In this document: one piece after another, positions 1 to 10,787 of the stretch | Layout of the letters: every line of letters starts with the position of its first letter | Numbering within the stretch: the stretch's first letter is position 1 | Source of the DNA: Bimuria novae-zelandiae CBS 107.79 | Taxonomy: Eukaryota > Ascomycota > Dothideomycetes > Pleosporales > Didymosphaeriaceae | Reading direction: 5' to 3' | Assembly: GCA_010015655.1 (NCBI GenBank) | Contig: ML976658.1 | Span: 763,087-827,086, forward strand | DNA: 64,000 nucleotides | Position numbers and translations under genes: made by a program | The notes under the pieces: model-generated | The model's database searches: none | Seen by the model: the letters and a program-made list of their open reading frames with translations, nothing else | What the model was told of the DNA's origin: nothing

Positions 1-123
1 TAACACACGAGCTGCACGTTGCTATACCGCGTTCTTTACAACGCACCTGTTACCGCGTTCTCACAACGCACATACTAGGATCTCTGCCTGGATCTATTAA
101 TATAGTTGACTATAGCCTCTATA

Positions 124-3100
124 ATGGCTACTAAGTCCGACCCCGTAGTGACGCGAGTCACTATCGTCCTAAACACACTAGATAACTAGTTTACCTAGTT
201 ATTTATTTGCTAAGACGTTGCTAATCGACATAGCCTCTAGTAATATATTAACCCTAACGTAGTAAAGGAGAATCTCCCCGAGCTATAAAAGCTAATTAAG
301 CCTTAACTTACTAATTATAAGCTTAAAGCTACTAGGCTCTCTTACCTTACTACTAATAATTAAGACTTATACTAATAGGAATACAATTAATAGGAACGCC
401 GTCGTAATAAGTACTACACTTAAATAAAGGCACTAGCTAATCTAAATATAAATATTAGTAAGATAATTGCTATACGTTACATACACCTAATTAAGGATCA
501 CGATACCCTGTACGATTAACTAGTTACTCTTAAGAAGTTTTTTTATCTTATAGACGCAACGCGCCGTCGTAAGCTAGCTAATAAATATAATACCCTTAAG
601 ACTACGCCACAAGCTATAAAGAAGATTAAGTAATAGCTATTAGACTAAGTATATATTATAGCTTAGGGCAAGGCTATTAGCCTACCTAAAACTAATAATA
701 ATTAACTATAGGAGGACTTCCTTATTGCCTGCAAGGCACTTAATTAAGAGTATACTACGTTCTACCTACGCGAGATTTTTAAGCATAAAGCGCGAGGCAC
801 TACTATTAAAATCTTATTTTTAGAAACTTACGTTGCCGAGATGACTACCTATCTACACCGTATAAAACTACACTTAATAGGCATAGTAGTATCCGCTGCT
901 AAGCTAGGCATCGCTAAACAAGTTAATTTTAAACACAATAATAGCCAAGGTAGTAGTTATAACTAAGACAAGCTATCTAAGAACTATATCTACGAAAAGA
1001 AGCACTAGTATGCTAACTACTTTATCCTTAACACACGACACCTATAACGTTTAAAGGACTATTAGCCTACTACTAAGGCTATATAGAAGGTTAAGGAAGT
1101 ATAAAAAAACCTTAAGATTAATAAGCGTATTAAGACTGTTCTAACTAAATAGGTAGCCTAATAACTATAGAATACTAGATTACTGCGAATTAATAATGGT
1201 AATCCTCCTGCTGAAGACAGTAACACCTTTGTGGCAGTTGCTGGCCTATCACATATTAGTATCGATCAAGTCGATTCTCTCGAACTCGAATCACTCGAAT
1301 CTCGATCAAATGACGTTTCAAACATGATTACGCTGGATACCAATACTGAGCCTGAGGGAGAGCTTACAGTGATGGTTGGAGATGACACTAACAAGACTAA
1401 GCTTCTCAATCGATGGATCGTTGATCCAGGGTCGAACACCCACGTTATTAATACAGAGTCATGGCACGGCTAGAAGAGGATAAACAATAATCTAAAGCGT
1501 TGCTACCTCTATGCTAGTAATAACTATATCCTTATTATAGCTTAGGGCACGATAAAACTCGTCGCTCGTATACTATATAGACTATAAATACTAGAGCTAA
1601 CGCACGTTGCGTACGTCGAAGGCTTTCTTATAAGTGTATTAGGACTTGCTTACTGTCGTATAGAGTCTATTTACTTTAACTCTAGCTAAGATATCCTATA
1701 TATGTATTAGCCGTCCTACGTTATTGCACAACTTAAGTACAATAGAGGTCGCTAGCTTATTAACGTAGAGCTATTACATCGACCGCCTCTATTATTACTC
1801 TACTTAACACTAAGTACGTTTAGAGTATTATATCGCCCGTTGTACGCACTAAAGCTAATTAATATTATTAATTAACGTGTTATATATTAGATCTAGGGCC
1901 ACCTAGGCCGCAAGGCAGTTAAACAACTAAAGGTAAATATTACTAGTGTTTAACTAATAAGAGAACACATAGACTATCTCTATTAAATATATATTAAAGC
2001 TTAAATAACTTATATTATCTTAAGACGCCTGGCTAAGAGCCGTGCATAATAACTATTCTATTAAATTACGATAGACATTATTTATATTATCCCTGTGGGA
2101 GAGGAATGCATTAATGGCAGCAAGTACGCCTTACACTCTATAGACGAGTACTTAAAGTAGCATGAAATTGCCACAGTTAAGCGAAAGGATAAGTTAACTC
2201 TTATACATTAGTTTATATCTTTAATCCGCAAGATCTAGCGCGTGTACAACACTAACGTAGTTACTATTTAATATAATAATAAGAAAGGATTTAGAAACAA
2301 TCTTATTAATATAATAAAAGAACTAGGCATGCTATATAAGCTAGCACTACCTAGCACAAAAGAACTAAATGGACTTATCGAACGCGCTAGCAGAGTACTA
2401 ACGCAGCGAGCTCGCGCTATGCGCATACACGCCAATCTGCCAAAGAGTCTATTATATGAGCTGTATCGCACCGCCGCATACATCCTCAATCGCACGCCTA
2501 CCGAAGCACTAGGCTGGAAGACACCGTACGAGGTAGTATAGGGACGAAAGCCACTCGTCACTTATATAAGGCCTATTAGCTATCGCGCCTATATTTATAA
2601 CTATAATCTAAGAGCTACTAACAAGCTTAAATCGCGCACTTTAATTAGCTACCTTATTAACTACTAAGGTACTAATATCTTCCGCATCTAGCTACCTATA
2701 AAAGACACTATTATTATTACCCGCGACGTCGTATTCGAATCTATACTTTTCTTTAATAAAATAAATAGGTATGTATTAGGGTTAGTGCTCGAAGAGGTAA
2801 TTAAACTACTTAAATATTTAAAAGAATATTAATATAATAATATTAGTATTAAAGATCTGTTAACTACTTATTAACGTCGCCACCTAGCAGAGACACCTAC
2901 GACCTTAGCTTCGAGAGCTGCAGGCTCCCAGGTAGGGGGTGAACAGATAGACGACGCATTTAAATTAACATAGTAATAGCAATAGCTGCCTACTCTAAGA
3001 CCTATAATGTCTACTACTATAAGTAATCACACTCCTAAAAGTAATAAAGTACCTAAGGGCTATCGCTAACGCAGCGAGAGAGCTTCATAAGACGTTAATC

Positions 3101-4915
3101 TAGACCTAACTAATATAAGCTTGATTATTACTAGTAAACGCAATTAAAAGCAGAAAGATCTAAATAACTTTATAATTTACATATACGTAATAGCGCTAGG
3201 AGCTACACCTCTTATTAACTATCTCTATACATTTTCGACCAAGATTTGCTCTATACCTACTATAGATAAGATACTAAGAATCTATTAATCGCAGCTACTA
3301 CCTCTGCTAAAGGCAATAAAGTAGCTTAAAATATATATATTTAGTAATTAATTTTAACGCGCTATAGAGGTTAAGTAGCAAGCTCTACGCGCTAAAGGAG
3401 TCTTTAAAAAGACTATAAAAATAAAGGCTACTATAGACGCTAAGGTGCTACCGTTAATATAAATATTTGCATATAAGATTAACGAAGAAGGATACCTCTC
3501 ACGGTTTAAAACTTAACTCGTTATTTAAGGAGATCTTTAAGCTCTACTTAATAATATATACGCTGCTATACTTGCAATTTATAACTTTTATGCTTTTATT
3601 ATAATTACTAATTACTTTAGTCTAGAGCTAAAGTAGTATAATATCCCTACTACCTTTCTAAACGCTAAGATCGATCAAAAACTATACGCTAAAACACTTA
3701 AGGCGTTCCGCCATACTGCAGGCAAGATCATGCTAGTACTCCGCGCCCTATACGGCCTAAAGGAGTCACCAATCCTATAGTATAACAAACTACGTTGACA
3801 ACTTGCTAAGCTAGGTCTAAAGCTAGTTAAAGGCTTTCCTTACTTATACATAAGCCGCTGGCTTATCCTATTCGTCTATATTAACAATATTATTATGGCA
3901 TATTATTAGTCTAATGCCTATTACTACAGGTCTTTTAAGAAGGATCTAGTGGACCTATATAACATTAAAGCTATAGGAGACCTTACCTAGTTTCTCAGAA
4001 TCTACATTATACGCGATTAAGCCCTACATAAGACATGGCTAGTCTAGGACGCGTTTATTAACAAGGTATACACTTAATTTAGTATTAAAGCTATAAATAA
4101 GGCTGTAAATATTTTACTAGCGGAAAACTAGCTACTATAGTCTACTAAGGAGCCTAATTTATCGCGAATAAAGCTCTATTAGTAACTAGTTAGCTCTCTC
4201 GCATATATTGCTGTCTAGGGTAGACCTAACGTCGCCCGAACGCACGTCGTCTTTGCTTGTCACCTTACTAACCCAGGACAGTCACACATCTCGAAAATCC
4301 GGAAGACCTGGCGCTACCTACTCAGCACGAAGGCTCTCGCACTTGAAGCCTCTGCTAGCGCGCAGGATATGGCTAAGTATCTATCTAACGATCTAACATA
4401 TCGCGATCCTCTCTTCTTTAGATCCTCTAACGCCTTATACGCTGACAAGCCTAAGACTTATTAAAGCTCTTAAGGCTATGCTTTTAAGTTTAGTAGACTA
4501 ATAATTAACTAGAAGTTAATAGTATAACGCATAGTTACGAAATTAACTATAGAATCTAAATTACTAGCTCTATTACTTACTAGCTTATAAATAGAAGAAT
4601 AGATGCGATTCTTCTCTAGTATTAACTTTACTCTTAACTATACACCTACTATCTAGTGTGACAATTAGCAGACCGTTAGTATTATTACTAAATAGCAAGA
4701 TAAGCTTTATATAAAAGTTAAATATATCGACATCTACTAGCTCTAGATTTAACAGGAAGTTAAAGCCTTTTATATTAATATTAAATAGGTCCCTACTAAC
4801 TATATGCCTGCTAATAGACTTATAAAGATTCTACTTAAGTAGAAGTTTACAGACTTTATCTGCTAAATTAGCCTTATTAATATTACTAAGCGTCTAAAGG
4901 GCCTGCGTTAAACTA
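124..4915 (+). pseudogene. copia 1 gag-pol remnant
   Basis: An ATG at 124 opens a frame reading MATKSDPVVTRVTIVL that soon meets RIP stops (TAG/TAA in place of CAG, CAA or TGG). Recognisable pieces follow in the right order. The protease has a DPGSNTHV segment (about 1423-1446), a form of the copia D-S/T-G active site. The integrase core tail is at 2329-2541 (AAYILNRTPTEALGWKTPYE). In reverse transcriptase, ALYGLKESP lies near 3745-3775 and the catalytic box reads YINN near 3880 instead of YVDD. RNase H and the pol C-terminus are at 4200-4910. The catalytic aspartates of RT are lost, so the protein is inactive. Known for the family: one polyprotein making virus-like particles, cDNA and integrase. 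Confidence 0.9.
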
Positions 4916-4990
4916 ATAATAATAATCTTAATAGTATCTATATACACTAATACTAATTAGCTATTATTAACTCCCTGCCTGGGCGTCCAC

Positions 4991-5005
4991 GCTAGCTGGG
5001 GGGGG
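4991..5005 (+). other. polypurine tract of copia 1
   Basis: A G-rich run (gctagctgggggggg) lies directly 5' of the LTR start. This is the position where plus-strand cDNA synthesis is primed in LTR retrotransposons. Confidence 0.7.
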
Positions 5006-5409
5006 TGTCATGGTTTATGGCTCTTACTCTACAAGATAGTTGCTCCTACCTTGACATGGTTGCGACTTACCTTTCTGTCTAGGACTAGCGTTGTTTGTGC
5101 CTGCGCACCTATACCTTCTGTAGCTTCTAGATAGAACAACCTCAGTTCAATCCTGCAATCTTTTCCACTGCGTACTGTCCGCTCAGCGCTCTGCTCACCG
5201 CGACATGTCTTGATACATGTGAGTATCAAAAGAGCCTTACAGTCCACTCGTCGTATAAATACATATTGTAACGTCGAGAAGAGTAGAGTGTTGAGGCAAT
5301 CGTTGTTTTGATTGAGAAGCTACTCTATGGAGCTATATACTGTGTGGATCACGTGAGTCACGTGCACGGGCCGCAGGGGTGGCCCAAGCTTCCATACTGA
5401 ACCGTCACA
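5006..5409 (+). repeat. 3' LTR of copia 1
   Basis: It starts TGTCATGG just after the polypurine tract and ends at ACCGTCACA, giving the usual TG...CA ends; length is about 404 bp. It contains a TATAAATA box near 5253, the expected kind of Pol II promoter element. It also carries a near-perfect palindrome of two CACGTG boxes at 5350-5364. Base composition is close to normal, so it has escaped most RIP. The 3' end is placed by the CA rule only, because the partner LTR is outside the window. Confidence 0.75.
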
Positions 5410-6152
5410 CATATATTATGAGAGACCACGAAGACAACTATTTCGGCAAAAAGCGGATTGCGACATCTAGAGGCCACTATGCCAACCAGCCCAAGAACTA
5501 GCATAACTAGGCCCCGATTGGACCTCAGAATGCAAAGAATGGGGCGAGGTTGGTTGAGTCAACATACCCTCAATCAGAGATAGATTATGCGAGCAGGCGA
5601 ACATTGCCCATTCACACAGGGTGGCCGGGGTTGCCTATTTGCAATGGTGATAATGATTGCGCACGGTGATCAACCACATGCAGGGTTGGGTGAGCTTTTT
5701 GATTGCCGCAGCAGCATCTCTGCACGCAAATGGTTTGATATATTTGCAGGCAGTCGTTGGCAGACAAGAGCACGAGCGCCTAGACCAGGAAGGTCGAGCC
5801 GTTGATCGTGCATGACCAGCTACGCGCACCAGAGAAGGTCAATTATCCTGTCACACATTTCGACCAGCTAGACCGCCCCATTATTGTAGATCCTATAGGA
5901 GACATAACCGTATCTCCGTTCACACATACCTAAGTACTTATGACTGGAGATCCAGCTGCGGCGAAGACTATAACCTTACGCTCGACGCTTGCAAATATAC
6001 CTAGGTACGACTCACGGACAATGATGGCGTCAACTGTTGGAACAGGATTCTTCACACAGCTTCTTTTTGCAGAGAAACTGTGTTGATCTCCGCGCTGGTG
6101 ATATCTTCACATTCCTTTGTGACTTGTTCACTGCCGACAACTCATCACCTAG
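5410..6152. other. intergenic, no gene seen
   Basis: Normal base composition and only short overlapping ORFs without recognisable motifs. The missing N-terminal anchor exon of the P450 should lie near 6050-6150, but no credible start with a hydrophobic helix could be read. Confidence 0.6.
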
Positions 6153-7907
6153 ACCATCCTCCTCGTAACGTCTAGATTCATTTACAACCTCTACCTCCAC
6201 CCGCTCCCCAAGTTTCCCGGACCCGCCTGCCTCGCCTTCTCAGACATCCCTCTCTCCTTCCTGCAACTCGAAGGCACAAGCCAATATAGGCTGCGCACAG
6301 CCCACGAAAAATATGGCTCTGTTGTACGCATTGCTCCTCGAACCCTCTCCTTCATCAGCCCTTCAACATGGAAGGACATCTACGGCTTCCGTAACGGGCG
6401 CGCAGCACTCCCCAAAGATCCTAAATTCTACAACGACATGCTACTTCCCGATATCACCCCCACACGGGCAAACGACGACGAAGCGGTCCCGATCCGGCGC
6501 GCCATGAACTCTGCGTTCAGCCCCAAGTCGTTGCTGGGTCAAGAGTCGATGATTGTGGGGCACATACATCGACTTCTTGGTCAACTGCGCAAAGAGACAT
6601 GTAACGGTTATGAGGTGCGGAAGGAGCAGGTGGACACATGACGTTAATTCACATTGTATGGAGCAGGCAACACTAAGATGCGCTTACCTAGAGGTGGGGA
6701 AGAGGCTCTCACCTCAACACAACACAATATAGCAATAAAAACGAAGATCAACGGCTGGACGGCCTACAGATCACGATTACCTTAACAAGATAAGTAACAA
6801 CAAGGCAGTCGATTTCCGAAAGTGGATAATCTTCTCCATGTTCGATATCAACAGCGACTTCGGATTCGGTGAGGACATGGGTTGTGTGGCCGAGGGCAGG
6901 TTTCACGAGTGGGTACGGTTTGTGGTCGAATTTTTCTATGCTGCGACGCTGATATATCAGTGCTATAAGTTTGTGCCCCTAAATGAACTATTGACACTGT
7001 TTATCCCGTGTTCGACCAAGGAGCGTCAGGTCAAGCACTAAAAAGCTTCTCTTATGCGCGTACGCAGACGCATGGCGAAGCAGACTGATAGACCAGATTT
7101 CATGCATCATTTTGTGGCGAGCGCGGAGAAAGAGGGCCTGTCGCTGCCGGTTATCGAGGCGCAGGCGAGCATTCTTATTTTGGCAGGGAGTGAAACGACG
7201 GCCGTCGCGCTTACGGGGGCGGTTTACTATGTTCTCAGCCACCCTGCTATCCATGAGAGGCTGAATAAAGACATAAGAGAGACGTTCAAGACGGCAGAGG
7301 ATATTGAGCTAAAGACAGCATTGAAAAAGCTGCCATATCTCGATGCAGTGGTTCAGGAAACCCTACGGACCCATGCACCCCTTCCGAATGGATTTACGAG
7401 ATTGGTGACTGATAAGGGCGGGGCGATGGTTAGTGGGCAGTGGGTTCCTCCAGGGTTGAGTGATGCCATTGATATTATATACGACCCAAATGCTTTTGAA
7501 CTAAGTTTGGATACTACAGACGGTGATTTCGATCAATAATTACTGCTGTAACACTGCGACTGAGAACTATACGGACCCGTTCGTCTTTGCTCCTGAGCGA
7601 TGGTTTGGAGACAAAAAGTACGCGAGTGACAATAGGAATGCTGTCCAGCCGTTCTTAGTTGGTCCGAGGAACTGTCCCGGCAAGATGTGAGTAAATTTGT
7701 CCTACGCTTTTACTAAAAGGATACACCTAAAGTATGTATGTCTTTAGGTTCGCCTTGAGCAACATGAAGCTTCTTCTGACCCACCTCATTTGGAACTTCG
7801 ACATGGAACTCGACAAAAGCACGAAGGATTGGCATGTTGGAGAGAAGGTTTACAACAGCTGGATTCAGCCTGATTTCCCTGTCTATCTGAGCGGGAGGGT
7901 AAAATAG
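6153..7907 (+). pseudogene. cytochrome P450 pseudogene
   Basis: This is a microsomal P450 mono-oxygenase of the fungal secondary-metabolism type; the substrate is unknown. After a lost N-terminus come YNLYLHPLPKFPGP (from 6183) and the I-helix AGSETT (7184-7201). The K-helix is ETLR, and PFVFAPERW leads to the haem loop FLVGPRNCPGK (about 7652-7684) with its cysteine. The last intron, 7687-7747, is intact (GTGAGT...TTTAG) and the frame closes at TAG 7905-7907. Three separate faults break it. A 181-bp repeat is inserted at 6601-6781. A TAA lies at 7039-7041. The intron at 7456-7519 begins TTGAGT instead of GTGAGT; skipping it restores TVISINNYCCNTATENYTDP. Removing 6601-6781 rejoins the frame exactly. 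Its neighbours suggest a former role in a small metabolic cluster. Confidence 0.9.
6601..6781 (-). repeat. short dispersed repeat, copy 1, inside the P450
   Basis: This 181-bp block starts gtaacggttatg and ends cacgattacc. It recurs in the opposite orientation at 16678-16868 with roughly 85% identity by eye. The ends form a poor inverted repeat (GTAACGG against GGTAATCG). Deleting exactly this block restores the P450 reading frame, so it is a true insertion. No clear target duplication is visible. It could be a miniature DNA transposon or an introner-like element; it begins with GT and usable AG sites follow it. Confidence 0.8.
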
Positions 7908-9460
7908 ACATCTAATTACGCTACAAAACACTGCTACAAAGTACACCTGAAGCATTTGTTTGGTTTACCTGTCTATTATCATACTCACGTGGCAGAAAAT
8001 TCGGCATTCCAGGTTTGTCTCTTCCCACCTCCGTGCCATCCAAGCCAAGGTCCTAGCCATGTATTTTGCAATCACAGGGACAAAGGAAACGTGGCCCGTC
8101 TCCTTATCTCGCTCTCCAAACGCATGCAGATCAATATTGACCTGGTGATTTTCGCAGTTCCATGCAGAAAATGCCGTCTCCTCAGCCTTACTCAGCTATG
8201 GTAGCGCTGCAGTGAAACCTCTCGTCACATGAAAACATCTTACACCCCATCATAGCGCCGGGAACGGGAACTGATAAGCGGCTGTGGACCGACAGCCTGG
8301 GTGCTGACCACCCCCCATGCACGTAGCGTAGATCAGCCGGACTAGCCGACCCGTGGTGTCCTGGCTGGATAAATACACTGAGTTTAATCGACGACTGGAT
8401 CAGGGTATCTATGAGCCTCCGTGCCGCTTTGGGGAGCGGTAAATATTACGGCACACCCCACTTGGTTATTCTTGCCGTGCAGTTGCCAATGCAACCTGAT
8501 TGGAGGACGTAGCACAGGACAGACCCCCCGCTGGCAGTGTGACAAGTTGGCTGCGTGCAGTGCGCGTGCGTTTCACATCGGTGCCTCTCACTCAATAGCT
8601 GTTGTAGCAGAAGGACTCAAGGTTTCAGCCAACCTCTTATTGACCCAAAAAAACGTTATTTCCCACGGTGACGCATCGCCGGCCTGCTGTAGCAACGGGC
8701 GCAACATTCAGCCAGTCCTTCTTCATACCGAAACTGGCATTCACGAGCAAAACATGCCCTGATCAGATCGCCCGTGTACGCTGTGCCCCACCACGAAGCT
8801 CTTTCTTACGGACACTTATACTAATCACGTGATCAGATCTTCTCCAGGGCTTCTTCGTTACAGGCGGGTACGCGGGCATCGAATTCGAGCTTGTTAGTAT
8901 TCTCTATGAACACGAGACAACCGGTTAAATCGCTGGCCGGTCAAGTTCAAAGGGTGACAAGGCGATTGCAAAGCTGAAGCAAACATTCCGGCCAGAGCGC
9001 CCATGTAGCCTAACGCTCGGGGCTCCTTCTGTTTGAACCATGATCCCGATTTCCGGTGTGCGGATGAGATTTCAAGTTTCGCCCAGGCTTCGACTCATTA
9101 AGATCCATGTGATAGCTTCGCATGTTCTCCGGTTGAATGGCTAGCAATCTGCAAGCAAGAGAATGGGCTGAACCAAGGCTGAGACATACGATGAGTGGAG
9201 CATTAAGTGCGACCAAGCAATCTTCAGCTAAGTTTACAGCTTTGTATCTCGCATTTAGCCCATGACCCAGTAAAGAAAGGAAGCAACAGTCTACAAAGTT
9301 TAGTCAAGGTTACATGTGGCCATTCTAAAAATCGAGGAAGGAAATGCAAAGGAAAGACAAAACACATAAGAAACACACACGCTAGCACGCTCTTACGTTC
9401 ACAGAAAAACACACTGACAAAAGAGAGATGCTGCCACAACCCATGATCACTCAACATCCA
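7908..9460. other. intergenic, no gene seen
   Basis: About 1.5 kb of ordinary composition. The longest open frame (8421-8762) has no domain, signal peptide or codon pattern that supports it. A TAAATAC box near 8368 is the only promoter-like string noticed. Confidence 0.55.
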
Positions 9461-10397
9461 TCATATCCCAGCGAAAACCCGACTCGTCGCCAAACTACTC
9501 ACATCGTCCCCCTTCCAGTACCCTAGCCCATTGGTCCCGCCTTCAATCAAAGAGCCTACCTCACTCGGATGGCCATCAATCGTCCGCCCGACAATCATCG
9601 CACGACGAGGGCCTGTTGCATGTCTGAGATTAACATGGTGATCGCTAAGCGTCTCTGCGTCAGCCTCTCTTCCCCAAGTTCCACTTCTCTGTGGCAGTGC
9701 GGGAGAGTCTGAAGCATGCCCGAGGACAATGGCCTGCATGGCGCCGTGCTCGCCAGTGATGCTGTCTCGAAGGGGAATCGTCACGTCGCCGGCAGCAGTG
9801 TAGTTTCGGTCGTCTCCAAACCTCAAAAACTGCTCAAAAGCCGTGGTTCCCCTGATAGACCCGGTCTTATCATACCTACACCACCTTAGCATACTGCTTG
9901 TCACGCATGGTGGGGTCGATTGGAAGGTGAGAAACATACCGCTCAAGCATGCTCCGCATATCGTTCAGCGATTTCTTACACTCCGGACAAACATCCATCT
10001 CGCTCGCGACTTGGCTCCGCCGCACCGGCACCTTGCACTTGACAGCATTCACCTGGTGCTCGGGCAGTCCCTTGTAATCAATATCCACGGGCACCGTCGT
10101 GGTCGGTGTGAAGCTCGGGTTTGCAGAGCGCAACGATGGTCTCTCACTTTGTCGAGAAACCGTGCTCGAGCTACGCGACAGTGTCCCACTCAGCGAGAAG
10201 AACCTCCTCTTGGACGCCGAGCGGTTCGGCGGCGCGAAGAACTGGGTCGCCGGGGGTGAGATGAGCGGCGAGTTTGGGCCGCGCAGGGAATACAGGCGCT
10301 GGATGGCATCGTCGCAGAGGGTGAGAGGCTGCGTGCACGATTCGCCAATGTGTCCGCAGCCAGAGTGTTGTGTGAAGTTCGCGTAGCACATTCTCAC
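9461..10397 (-). CDS. hypothetical Cys-rich protein, two exons
   Basis: Coding parts are 10397-9940 and 9875-9461, joined over a 64-nt intron (9876-9939, GTATGT...GTGTAG). The splice turns two ORFs in different frames into one of 290 residues across MLERYDKTGSIRGTT. The N-terminal part has spaced Cys/His (CYANFTQHSGCGHIGESC, then LC). A second pair CPEC sits just before the splice, so zinc binding is likely, but no named fold is recognised. The middle is Ser/Arg-rich and probably disordered, and the C-terminal half is compact. It shares the minus strand with the decarboxylase 390 bp upstream. It appears intact. Function is unknown; it looks like a lineage-specific ascomycete family. Confidence 0.75.
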
Positions 10398-10787
10398 GAT
10401 GGCTATGACGTAATGCGGACCCTTTAGTTATGCAGGGAACGTGGTTTGCCGAGGCCAGGCGAGGCGAGGACCCTGAAAGTGGATGGAACTGTTCCCAGAC
10501 GCGAGGATACAGCAATGCTTCTTGTATAGCATTACTGAAGATAAAATTGACGGCAGTGGAAGATAGATCAAGGAAGACAGAACACCGCGCCGCAGTATTG
10601 TTGTGTTGTCAGCTTTGCCTTGTTTTTGAGGACACGGACAATGATCGTCGCAGGGATGCTCTTGTGAGTCAGGCACAGACGTGACCGTATTCATCGGCGC
10701 TACCTCCGCACCGCGTGATTAGCTGAAGGATTGCAATTCATTGCTGTCGAAGAGCCGTTATCTCTTGGCCCTTCAAAAATAGTATTT
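10398..10787. other. intergenic between two minus-strand genes
   Basis: Promoter side of the 290-residue gene and 3' side of the decarboxylase. No RNA gene or conserved site was recognised. Confidence 0.5.

Larger units (their letters stand above)
1..5409 (+). mobile_element. Ty1/copia LTR retrotransposon 'copia 1', 5' LTR off window
   Basis: The order of remnants (gag, protease, integrase core, reverse transcriptase, RNase H, poly-G polypurine tract, 3' LTR) is that of Ty1/copia. The element begins before the window, so its 5' LTR and target duplication cannot be checked. CpA and TpG are depleted along most of the internal region, with CpG kept, which is the RIP signature. Islands at about 1200-1470, 2330-2540, 2880-2950 and 4210-4400 are much less mutated. 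It shares the gag start segment VTRVTIVL with copia D at 35 kb, so the two are related families. Nothing in it can now be translated as a whole. Confidence 0.93.

Noticed and set aside
8421..8762. 113-codon Cys-containing ORF, considered as a small secreted protein
   Set aside because: No signal peptide, no homologous pattern and an isolated position; likely chance.
9876..9946. Apparent frameshift between two minus-strand ORFs
   Set aside because: A 64-nt GTATGT...TAG intron joins them in frame, so the gene is intact.
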